Made by a program: the position numbers and the translations under genes. The notes below the pieces were generated by a model. That model was not told where the DNA came from and ran no database searches. It saw only the letters and a list, made by a program, of their open reading frames with translations. Shown here one piece after another: positions 44,555 to 54,339 of a DNA stretch of 64,000 nt (position 1 is its first letter; every line of letters starts with the position of its first letter). This DNA comes from Ceratothoa steindachneri (lineage: Eukaryota > Arthropoda > Malacostraca > Isopoda > Cymothoidae), in the NCBI GenBank assembly GCA_963969495.1, contig OZ018323.1:70404920-70468919 (forward strand), read 5' to 3'.

Positions 44555-45043
44555 ATTGCTTCGATTGTTAAGTTTTTCAAATTTATATTGATTGTTAAGT
44601 TTTCATATTTTAACTTTAAAGTAGCCTAATTCTAGGCTGTCGTGTTTTTCGGCGACTTATGCCCAAGTGGGTAGTTGCCAGATGGGCTCTATAAAAAAAA
44701 AAAAAAAAAAAAAATTCATCTCACCCAACCATCCCAGATGGGGCTGAGAGGGGAGGGGAGAACGTTCCCTCATCCCTGAGCTCCAGTTTGTTGCAGGTGG
44801 GTTTTTAACAACCTGCTTCATCCCCACTCACCCGTTTCTCACACACTTTCTTTCTCCTTTCACTGTCTATCAATTTTACTCTGTGCCTAAGGTGGAGCCA
44901 CCATCCCAATGGACTGCCAGGTCACTAGGCAGGAGAAGTGGCCTCAAATGGCGGCAACTGGTTTTGCCGACCCATGTTCAACCCTCACAGAGTGGGCTAC
45001 TTCGTGAGGTGATGGGCGTTTGCATCCTGTGATAATTATAGGG

Positions 45044-47095
45044 TCACCATGCCCAATGATGAGTTTAATAAAAAAAAAGAAGACCATCGCCGGAGCCGCC
45101 TTTGGGGAGTTCCAATGTAAAAATGGAGTTTTCCCCTCTGTGCTTTCGCAGGAGGCTCACTCCTCTCCTACGCCTTCAGGTGAACATAAGAACATAAGAA
45201 AAGAAGGAGACTGCAAAAGACCATTCATGGCCTACACCTCCTTCCCTTCTCTGTCACTTTTTCCAGTGGCAGTTCCTCTTTACTTTCCAAAGGGACTGCC
45301 AAGAAAGCAGGTAGGCGACCCATAATTGATGGCTCAATAGGGCCAACCTCTCCTAGGAGAGCAAGGGAGTCAAGTCCTGTTGGCCTGTGCCCCCTAATGT
45401 CCTGCTAACCTACGCGAGTAGTTTTCAGAGGGTCAGTCTATCTGTTTCCCTCTCTTCCTCGACGGATGCCGATTCTCTGGCATTAGGAGGTGAAAAAGGA
45501 ACCTCGAGGGGATCTGTGATGTCTCGGGGAGGGGGCACATGGGGCCCCCACTGAGATGGAGATGGTCCCTGAGGTGACCCAACCCCAGACAGTAGGATCT
45601 TCTATGATGTCGAAACCAGGCTCAGTGCCCATATGCGAGCTGCTCCTCAGACGTCCTGGGTCCCCAAGGCCCTGCAAGTAGAGGAGGGATCTCCTCCCCC
45701 AGCTGGTGCTCTTCTGAGAGGCAAGACCTTCTCCATTTCAGAGTAGGTTCTTGCCGAAGTCGGCCTTTCTGGTCTAGGGGCTCTTACCAGCGGAGGAGAT
45801 AGCAGGTTCATTCCCTGCCCCCTTCTGCTAAGAAAAGAAAAAAGAAGAAGAAAAAGACTGGGCTTCTCTCTCGCCATAGGGACGGACGGGGCTGACGCCG
45901 TTTCAGTATGCGACCAAGCCAAGAACGGCACGTCCGGACCCGTTGCTTCCCCAGGTGGGGAGTAGCTGACAAACACCAAAGGTGCTGAGCGGAGCCTCGA
46001 TTACGTCGGGGCCCCTCATTCAACGGTTACCTGGCGTTTTCGAGCCTGCCTGCTTTAAATGCTTTCTAGTTATTCGTTCCATCGATGGCAGCATGTTGGC
46101 CAAGTGCAACATGTTCCATTGGAGAAGAGCACTAGATAGATTGATTGGTAGAGTCGAAGGTGACCCGTTTCTCGGACGGGGAGCCTTCTGCTGAATGCGT
46201 CGGATCCCAAGATTAGTGCTCTTCAGACACGTCATGATACTCTGGTGATGTGATGTTGCACTCTACTATTAACTTTGTGAGCAGTTTATGCGAAGGAACT
46301 TGTGGACTACTCTATAGATTACATTGTTTGGTTATAAAACAGGGAGGGGCCTCGAAACCCACCCCTACACTCTTTGTCACATTCGACTGTGAGAAGCTCA
46401 ATGAGTCGGTGCGTGTTGGTTGGTATCTCTACCATGTGAAGGCATTCGTGCCACTACCGTGGAGGTGCTACTACTGCCACCCCTTCAGCTATACAAATTG
46501 CTCATGTAGACGTGAAAAGTCGGGGTTACCCAAAGTCTGTGTAAGTTGCTCCAAGGCCTCACACGATGTCCAAATCATGTATGGCCAAGTGTGTCAATTG
46601 CGGAGAGCTGCACCCTGCTTCGAAGCAATGTGCATATCTCCTAGAGAAGGAATTCCTGGTCATTCAGGCCCAGGATTGTCTTTAATTTTGCTAGGTTAAG
46701 GACTTGGTCCTGGCATCCCTGGCTCTGCCTAGGACGTCTTATGTCCAATGTTAAGAAAGACCCTGTGATCCTGGCAACTCCAGGCCTATGAGCACGGTTG
46801 TTTCTGCGCCCATTCACAACACTGCCTGTTCTTGCCACCCCTTGCACTTCCCTGATAAACCTGGCAGCACAAAGGGTTTACATCCAGCCCCAGCTAAAAC
46901 CAAGGCTCCCCACCCCTTTCCCCAGCGTGACAGCTTACTGTAAGGTGAAACGACCGCGCGCTGCTTGCGAGTCTTTAGACTCACAGGAGGCAACACCCCT
47001 GAAGATGATGTGAGGCCATCTGGTTCCTAAAGCTACCCCCCGAAAGGAGGACAACACTAAAAGAGCTTCGGGTCCTACACCCACACACAGTAGTA
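45044..47095 (+). pseudogene. ORF1 pseudogene of copy C
   Basis: Recognisable pieces are the conserved domain (QRLPGVFEPACFKCFLVIRS at 46,020-46,078) and zinc knuckles with substitutions (CYYCHPFSYTNCSCRR; the second knuckle loses spacing). The basic tail is also visible. Frameshifts and deletions are frequent, and a 50-bp foreign insert lies at 45,184-45,238. Confidence 0.85.
45184..45238 (+). mobile_element. Short insert with AACATAAG repeat words
   Basis: GAACATAAGAACATAAGAAA followed by GGAGACTGCAAAAGACC and GGCCTACAC interrupts copy C where copy B has continuous ORF1. The AACATAAGAACATAAGAA word followed by an ACTGCA...GGCC(T/C)A block is, from memory, a very common short interspersed sequence in decapods and other arthropods. 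No target duplication is visible. Confidence 0.55.
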
Positions 47096-47115
47096 GGCTG
47101 GGTGGTCTTGAGACC

Positions 47116-47930
47116 TGGATATAAATTATACTGTTATTTCTGCGTATATTCCACCATAAGGCAACTTCGACATGGGGGACTTCCGCTGCGTTGTGGCATG
47201 GTTGCCGAGGCCCTTTCTCTTGTCCGGGGAATTTACCCGGAGACTACTCGATCAATCCCAGGGGTCAGGTCTTTGATGAGCTGGAGATAGTTGTCCTAAA
47301 TGTGGATGAGTTTGTGCATCACTGCCTGAGAAACCCACCATTTTCCTGTCTCGATCTATCTTTGTACTCTCCAGATACACAGCCTGATTTTAGCTGGGGG
47401 TTGGTTGGTCGATGACTCCATGGTAGTGATTACTTTCCCATTCTCATATCATTTTCTATGCTGCTGCCTCCTGAGATGAGAACCCGCCCTGGAGATCCTT
47501 GGCTCGGATGCTGTGGTCGGCATTTCAGGAAATGACTGCTTTCTCTCTCTCAGTTGAGGAGTTTAGCTCGGTAGATGAGGCCGTTGAGTTTTTCTCTGGC
47601 ATCATCGCCGTGGGTCTAAATACTATTCCTAGAATCTCTGACCGTTTTGCACACTGAACGCTCCCCTAGTGTGAGGCGGCCCTCAAACAGAAGCGTTATG
47701 CCTACATGTGCTATAAGCGCCGCCCAATCAATTTCACTGTTGGTGGATTTCATCGAGCCTGGGTTATGTTCCGGTATGTTTCAAATCATGCTCTTCTTGG
47801 CAGGCATTCGTGTTTTTCCTTAATGGGAAGATCCCTCTATCAGATGTGTGGAAGCGAGTCAAAAGGATTTGTGGCAAGTTTGTGCTGGATCCCCCTCACT
47901 TTCTCCAAGAGAATGGGACAGTAACCCGGT
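47116..47930 (+). pseudogene. ORF2 remnant of copy C (endonuclease and linker)
   Basis: The pieces match 41,040-41,890 of copy B: ISAYIPP region, FLLSGEFT-like replacement of LLGDLNGRH, VLNVDEFVHHC, FSCLDLSL and CYKRRPINFTV. Small indels break all frames, and the RT and RNase H domains are absent. Confidence 0.85.
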
Positions 47931-48089
47931 TCCTTGTTGCCTTTTTGCTTTGTTTTCCTTTTTCTTTTTGTTGATATTTATTTATATTATTTTTTAATAT
48001 AGACTAGTACTAGGCTCTGATGAGTACGGTGACTTATGCTCCAAGTACCTTGTCGCCAGATGGGCTCGTAATTTAAAAAAAAAAAATTG

Positions 48090-48258
48090 TTCCGTGACAT
48101 GTTCCTGCACTGGTGGGACACGGCTCTTCATCTGATGCCAAAATGTGCTTCCTTTTTTTTTTATCAAATTTTAGAATAATTTGGTATACTGAAATTTTTA
48201 TCACTAACTTATCCCCTTGAATGCAGTTGACAGATAGGCAAATTAAAAAAAAAAAAAG
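48090..48258 (+). mobile_element. I-like LINE 3' UTR fragment with A tail
   Basis: ATGTTCCTGCACTGG, GATGCCAAAATGTGCTTCC, and AACTTATCCCCTTGAATGCAG plus GACAGATAGGCAAATT and an A run match the 3' UTR of the family. It stands directly after the A tail of copy C, as a separate severely 5'-truncated piece. Confidence 0.7.
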
Positions 48259-48440
48259 CCATCTTGTTGCCAGTGGGTTTGAAGAAGCTCTAGATGTGTA
48301 AAATGTTGGCTCATACAGCTTTCAAATATTATTACTTGTTTCTTTAACTCTTGTCACTATATGTCATAAGGTGTCTGGTCACATCCTGATTCTGTGAGGG
48401 CATTAGTGATTTGATTCCTATTTCTGATTAATGTTTGCAG

Positions 48441-48557
48441 GAAACTGATGATATTGCAAAGGACCTCCTCTACCTTTCTTCCTTTCTACCCAGAGTTCAA
48501 ATTCCAACTATGGTTGGCTTATCCCTCTCTCGTCTTAATGATGTTAAAGAGGATGAG
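48441..48557 (+). CDS. NCAPG2: NCAPG2-like exon 5 of the window
   Basis: The 117-nt exon lies between TAATGTTTGCAG and GATGAG|GTAAGT, both strong sites, in phase 0 at each end. It encodes 39 residues including DIAKDLLYLSSFLPRVQIP, an amphipathic helical stretch, and ends LSRLNDVKEDE. It directly continues exon 4 (…WGFFK) without phase conflict. Confidence 0.75.
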
Positions 48558-49369
48558 GTAAGTTGCATAACCCCTTTCAATCTTTAGAATAAATTTGATA
48601 GACTCATTAATTTGGCATATATTTTCCTGTTTCAGTTTCGGAAAGCGATATGCGTTCCAGTGATTCTAGATTCCAGATATATTTATTTTTATAAATTTGA
48701 CCCTTCCTTGAGATGTTCCCTAAATTCCACTCATTTGTTTCTACTCTACTGGAATTTAGTTGGGAAGTAATATTTTGTAATGATTCACAAGTTCTAGAAG
48801 CTATAAGACCAGTGGTGAGGGAGTAGTCATCTTCACTGGAACCTTTTGTATATAGTACAAGGAATTAAAGTTTGACGGATGGGAGAATGGTAATACATTG
48901 ATTCAACACTGTATCCCACCAACAAAAGAAACTTATGAAGATAAAGATTGGTGCCTATTGTATTACAGTTGTATTTTTGGACTAGATTATTTGGGTAATT
49001 CTAGCTTGGTTGGGACTTTTTTTCAATCTTTTTATAAATCTCCACCATAGAAATAATTCCACTTAGACTACCCCCTATTGCCGAATTGTTGGTATGGTAG
49101 CTAAAAAATGACTAGTTGGTCTGATGTTTTGTTTTGCATTGTAGCTTCCCTAGTGTCCGCACTATTTATTATGTTGTAGTATTCTTTGTATTAACAGAAG
49201 TCCAAAGTCATTTTCATCATAAGGAATTTTGGCATTAGTTAAAAGTAGCTTGTTTTGTATTAGGTGTCATATGGAGTCTTCATCTGTATTGAAACATTTG
49301 AGGGTGTGTATTGATGCCAAAGCTGTTATAATATCTTTATGCATGGAGTGCTGAAAAAAATATGAGGGG
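48558..49369. other. Intronic sequence, nothing recognised
   Basis: There is no coding motif and no repeat match until the module beginning near 49,370. Confidence 0.4.
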
Positions 49370-49540
49370 AAGTTTTTGGAATCCCCATCACCGGGTTGAA
49401 TTGAACTCTGACTGGGCCTGTAAAAATTGTTGCTGCCCTTTTTTCTTACTCCCTCTCAGCACTCAGTTTTTTCCTACTACTATTCCCCTTAACCCTTTGC
49501 CTAGGTTTAAGGAGCTGACAGCTACTAGATGCCTTGTCAG
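49370..49540 (+). repeat. Repeat DR3, copy 1
   Basis: CACCGGGTTGAATTGAACTCTGA, GGGCCTG, GTTGCTGC and ACTCCCTCTCAGCACT recur at 58,990-59,100, 59,175-59,230 and 60,475-60,560. At those loci DR3 begins a 5' module of I-like elements; here it lies about 300 bp before copy D. Confidence 0.7.
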
Positions 49541-50185
49541 ACAAGATTTTACGCAACCTCTATAAACAATGCTCACAGGTTACACAAGACCAGGACTTCA
49601 CAGGTCCTGGGCATTGGGGCATGATTAATAGGAAGGTCAGCTTTACCCCAATAACTCCTGCAGCTGTTCTTGGGTGCATAATGCTTAACTGCCTATGGTG
49701 GGTGGGCTTTACGCCTTGGGTGCCAGGCAAACTAAAAGTCTAGCCCCGTCTGGGTATGCCACTACAGATCTCCTGATCTTGGCTGTCCTGTCTAGTAGTA
49801 GTACTACCTAGTAAGGAAATCCACCCTCTTGCCTTACCTGGCCTCAACTTAGCCTCTAATTTCACAGGGTAGACGCCGACTAGCTTCCTCTTACCCAACA
49901 ATCCAGGATCTGGGTTGAGGGGGGAGGGGTTGGGGTGGTGTATTTTTTAACAACCCTTTTCATCTCCACCCACACCCCCTTTCATTCTCCCTTCTATCTC
50001 TATCAATTTTTACGCAGTGGCCAAGTTGGAGCCGCCTTGCTGATGGGCTGCCAGGCCACTAGGCGCAAGGAGTGGCCCCTAATGGCGGTAGCCGGTTCTG
50101 CTGGCCCCGTGTTCACCCTTCACAGATTGGGATACTGCGTGGAGTGATGAGCTTTTGCATCCTGTGACAATTAGAGGGGTTACCG

Positions 50186-51562
50186 TGCCGAATGATGATA
50201 TCAATAAAAAAATTAACACTCCCTCTACCTTTTCCTGTAACATCGTTGGATAAAATGCCCCCCCCTCCTGTTCAACCGGAGAGGAGGTTTACTCCTTTCC
50301 TTTGCATATTGGTGCAGGGGAGTCCCCCTTCACCCCCTTCTCCAGTTGCCCTTGGGCACCTCGCTTTTTCCAGGGGCAGTTCCCCCCCTTTGCTTTCCAA
50401 GGGGACTACCAAGAAGGCAGGCAGGCGACCAATAATTGACCGCTCCCCGGGAGCGGCACGATAGGGCCAACCCCCTTGTGGCGAGGGAATGCAGGGCTCG
50501 TTGGTCCATGCCCTACAAAGACCTGCAGGAAGGCATAATGAGCTTAGAGGTGGTCACCGTACGTGCCCCCCGTCCCTCTCTTGCCCAAAGGATGTCAGTT
50601 CGCTGGCCAAAGATAAGATGAGAAAACGTACCTCAAATGGAACTTGTCATTTCTTAGGGGGTGGAGATAGTCACATGGAGGCCTCACCTGAAATAGACAT
50701 GGTCCCTGAGGTGACCCAGCCCCAGATGGTAGTATCCTCCATGGGGTTGTTGCCAAGCACAGAACCTATTTTCCCTTATGCAAGCTCCTCAGACGGTACG
50801 GGTCCATGAGGCCTCACAAGGAGAGGAGGGATCTTCTCCCCCATCTGGTGCTCTTGTAACAGGCAGAACCTTTGGATCTTGAAGAGGCCAGGCCATCTGG
50901 CCTAGGAGCTCCTACTGATGGGAAAGAGAAGCCGATTCATTCCCCGCCTCCTCTCCTAGGAAAAAAAAGACTGGGGGGGGGGGGCTTCTCTCCCCCCGCG
51001 GGGACGGACGTGGCCGACGCCGTTTCGGTATGCGACAAAGCCAAGATCGGCACGTCCAGTTCCAGTGCTGCCCCGAATAGGGGTTCCTGACCAAGACCAA
51101 TTGTGCAAATGCGCAGAGCGGAGCCTCGATTACCTCGTGGCCCTTCATTCAGAGGCCAGCTTCAAACACTTCCTCGTTATTCGATTCACTGATGGCAGCA
51201 TGTCGGCTAAGGGCAACATGATTCATCACAGGAGAGGTTTAGCTATCGTGATTGGTAGAGAGCCGAAGGTGACCCATTTCTGGGAGGAGCCTTCTGGTAA
51301 ATGCGTCGAATCCCTTCGAGGCGGCCATGATTAGTGCCCCTTGGACACTTTATGCCATGCCGGTGAGTGTGACGCCGCACTCTACCATGAACTGTGTGAA
51401 AGTAGTTTATGCGAAGGAACTTGTGTACTACTCTATAGATGACATCACCCTAGAGCTGTCCGACCATGGGGCGGTCAAGTTCGAACGTGTATTGAGAAAA
51501 CAGGAAGGGGCCTCGAGACCCACCCCTACACTCTTCGTCACGTTCGATTATGACGAGCTCTC
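50186..51562 (+). pseudogene. ORF1 pseudogene of copy D (N-terminal and middle parts)
   Basis: Fragments include the Pro-rich start, GEERR/GERRFTPF-like segments, and the conserved domain beginning SEASFKHFLVIRFTDGSM, then YAMPVSVTPHSTMNCVKVVY and ITLELSDHGAVKFERVLRKQ. It stops at the deletion junction before the zinc knuckles, which are missing. A G run at 50,972-50,982 and several indels break the frame. Confidence 0.85.
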
Positions 51563-54092
51563 TCCGCATTCTCTAGCCGTGATGCTGCTCCGCCAGCATT
51601 CATTGCACTCCGTGATGTCGCAGAAGGCCGCTGGCTGGACTTTACCTCCAGAGGCGGAGAACCCTTCAACGACAGGTTTACTCTTGAGTGAGTTGCGTTC
51701 CGCTCTTGCTTCGTGCGCGGAAACCGCTCATGGTCCGGACGATGTTCCGTACGCCATGCTTTGACACCTTGGTGACCGAAGCATGGCCTTTCTGTTAGAT
51801 TTGTTCAACGGGATCTGGGTGTAGGGTCTCCTCCCAGATTCCTGGCGATTAGTCGCCAGATAGCCCCTTAAAAAAAAAAAAAAATCCTGGCGATTCGCTA
51901 CTGTGCTCGACTTTCGCAAACCGTGGAGAGATCATTACTCTGACCGGTTTCCGCCCAATCTCTCTAACCTCTTGCGTGTGCAAGTTGGTGGAGAAATTGA
52001 AAAATGTTAAAGTAGCATTTTTTCTGGACAGCGGAGGCCATCTGTCTTCGGCAGAGTGCGGCTTACTCAAGTTCCACTCCACTTCGGATTCTCTGCTCCG
52101 ACTGGAAAATGCCGTCTGCGAGGCCTTCCTTCGTAGACAAGCACTACGCCACGGTGTTTTTTGATCTGGAGAATGCCTATGATACCTCATGGCGATCCGG
52201 TATCATGGAGACTCTCCACACGATCGGAGCGAGAGGACGCCTCCCACTGTTTATATCTGAATTTTTGCGAGATCGTCGATTCCGCCTACGGTAGGGGGAG
52301 AGCTCTCTCCGGCCAATGGAGCAGGAAGAGGGTGTCCGCAGGAAAGTGTCCTCAGTGTCACACTCTTTGCCCTGAGCATCAACGGCATCACCTCGGTGCT
52401 GCTGGAAGATGTTCTCGCTACGCTCTACCTGGACGACCTTTCGATCTCTTTTGGCGCGGCCCAGATGCCAACTCTGGAGCGTCGACTCCAGCAGGCATTG
52501 AACCGCGTCTCTCGCTATGCCGAAGTACACAGGTTTCAGTTTTCATTGGCCAAGACTAAGTTGGTGCACTTCTGCTGCCATTCATGGCTCCACCCTAACC
52601 CAGACTTGTTTCTTAATGAGGTACGCCTGGAAGTGGTTGAATCGTACCGTTTCCTTGGCTTGTATTTGACTGACGCCTCACCTGGTTGGCTCATATTCGC
52701 AGTCTTAGGGTCTCTTTTACTCGCGCCAGGGATATTCTCCGTTCCGTGACGTTCAATGCTTGGGGCGCTGATAGGGCTACTCCTTACTTTTTTATCGATC
52801 CTTTGTTCTTTCGAAGCTCGACTACGGATGCGAGTTTTATGCATCCGCAGCCCAACCGGTATTGCGGAAGGATGATTCGATCCACCACACCGGCCTTCGC
52901 CTTGCGACCGGTGCCACTCGCTCTACGCCGTGTACAGTTTATTCTTCGCCTGTACGCGGAGCGCGGCGCCTCCTTCAGTCGCTAACAGCTCTCACTGCAT
53001 CAACAGCTGATTTCGGCGGTACCTATGCCGCCGAGAGACGCCAGTCATATCCTAAGCCCTTTGGGTTTAGGGCTAGGAAACTCCTTCGAGAGCTAGGTAT
53101 AGCTTTCCGGCCGGTAGCTTCCCTACATCTGCCCAGGACGCCACCCTTAAAGGTACCACATTTGGCTATTTGTCGCCATGCCTCTGCTCTCAAAGCTTGT
53201 ACAGCGTCGGGAGTATTGTGTTCGATCTTTTTGGAGCACACCTCGTGTCACGCTGGAACCGTGCCAGTGTATACGGATGGCTCCAAGTCCCAAGAGGGGG
53301 TCGGCTTCCACGCCGTATCCCCTCTGTTTGAAGTCAGCGGGGCTCTGCCAGGCGCTGCGTCTGTCTTCACGGCCGAGCTGGTGGCAATACACCACTCGGT
53401 ACTAGAGATTACGCGACGTGCCCAGTTCGGAGACCGTATTGTGATCTATAGTGACTAACCAACCACCCTGAGTGCTCTCGGGGCATTGGAATCTCCGCAT
53501 CCCCTGGTTCGCGATATCCTTGACTTCACGGTTTTGGCGAGCCCGGCGGATGTCGAGATTATCTTCTGCTGGGCATGTATGAATTGCGGGGAATGAGCGC
53601 GCGGATGAGGGCCCCAAAGAGTGCGAGGAATCTGCGACAGGACCAGCGTATCGCTCTTCCTCACACCGACTACGTGTCAGGAATATGGCCAGCTCTTCGG
53701 GCTGCTTGGCAAAGAAGATGGGAGACGTTCGAAGGGAACTTAAAGTTGCGTGCCATTGCGCCGTGACTGTTCCCATGGATCTAACCCTCAATGCAGCGAA
53801 GGCTTCAGGTTTCTTTCTATCGTCTCCGAATTGGGTACACTCACGGGACCCACCGCCATTTGATGGAGCGCTCGTCAGCCCCCTACTGTGAAGACTGCAT
53901 TGTCTCCCAGACTGTTCGGTATATTCTTGTTGACTGTCCCAGTCTGGGCGATCTTCGCGCACGTTACCTGTCCCGGTACGGGGATGGGCGGGGTCGCTAC
54001 CGCCTGTCCCTTCTACTGGTGACGAGTGCGTGTGCATTGACTGGTAGACTTGTAGAATTTTTTGGGGAAGCCGGCTTTCTCCCTTTTATTTA
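51563..54092 (+). pseudogene. ORF2 pseudogene of copy D (RT and RNase H)
   Basis: Landmarks in order are FTLEGGEPFN-like linker, HGPDDVPYAML, KLVEKLKNV, FFDLENAYDTSWR, the QEEGV-Q region (one base lost), YLDD in place of YVDD (about 52,423), VYTDGSKSQEG, AELVAIHHS, IVIYSD followed by a stop (Tyr-Ser-Asp then TAA at 53,456), and the Cys/His tail YCEDC...RYILVDCPSL. Frameshifts are few compared with copy C, placing it between B and C in age. Confidence 0.9.
51851..51884 (+). mobile_element. Ultra-short retrotransposition footprint (19 bp of 3' end + A15)
   Basis: AGTCGCCAGATAGCCCCTT plus 15 A lies between two copies of TCCTGGCGATT (51,840-51,850 and 51,885-51,895), a sequence single-copy at 42,200-42,210 in copy B. 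The 19 bp match the last bases of the family's 3' end (AGTCGCCAGATGGGCTCT in copy A). Confidence 0.93.
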
Positions 54093-54127
54093 ACTATTTT
54101 TTTTTGTTTTCTTTATAGGTCGCACGT

Positions 54128-54163
54128 TCCTGCCCAGGGGGGGACCTCCCCCCGACGCAGGAG
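54128..54163 (+). other. 3' UTR stem-loop of copy D
   Basis: TCCTGC and GCAGGA close a stem containing GGGGGGG-AC-CTCCCCCC. A perfect 14-bp palindrome GCCTAGTACTAGGC follows at 54,246-54,259, at the place of the AGCCTA-N4-TAGGCT hairpin in copies A and B. Confidence 0.55.
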
Positions 54164-54339
54164 CTTGCTTCCTGCTTATTGCCTTTTCTTTTTTTTTATT
54201 TTTAGTGTTGTTTTTTTGTGTGTTTTTGAATCTTATTTGAAAGTAGCCTAGTACTAGGCAGTTTTTAATACAGCGACTAATGCCCAAGTAGGCAGTGGCC
54301 AGATGAGCCTTTAACCCCCCCCCCCCCTCCCCCAAACTT

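Larger units (their letters stand above)
37756..44714 (+). mobile_element. Full-length I-like non-LTR retrotransposon, copy B
   Basis: This 6,959-bp element has a 533-bp 5' UTR, an 818-codon ORF1, an ORF2 overlapping it by about 100 bp, a 3' UTR of about 220 bp and a 22-bp A tail (44,693-44,714). It is flanked by a perfect 13-bp target duplication, TTCATCTCACCCA (37,743-37,755 and 44,715-44,727). ORF1 is open and ORF2 has one premature stop, so it inserted recently. The presence of RNase H after the RT, the CCHC-type ORF1 and the poly(A) tail place it near the I/Nimb group; R1, LOA and Ingi-type elements are alternatives. It lies in host intron 4, sense to the gene. Confidence 0.95.
44715..48087 (+). 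mobile_element. I-like LINE copy C, main (right) part
   Basis: It resumes inside the 5' UTR at TTCATCTCACCCA and continues through ORF1 (start MPNDEFNKK at 45,050), a rearranged ORF2 and its own 3' UTR. It ends GCCAGATGGGCTCGTAATTT plus an A run (48,075-48,087). ORF2 is mostly missing: the sequence jumps from the ORF1 C-terminus to the endonuclease middle (about 47,120) and ends in the linker near 47,920 before the 3' UTR. It is clearly older than copy B, which is inserted into it. Confidence 0.9.
49811..54335 (+). mobile_element. I-like LINE copy D, internally deleted
   Basis: It starts near GTAAGGAAATCC and has the 5' UTR, ORF1 start (about 50,186, GTG in place of ATG), ORF1 to about 51,560, then a jump to the RT linker (equivalent to 39,765 joined to 41,920 of copy B, losing about 2.15 kb). 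It keeps RT, RNase H and the 3' UTR and ends GAGCCTTTAACCCCCCC, a C run instead of an A tail. It carries a 34-bp insertion at 51,851-51,884. Confidence 0.9.
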
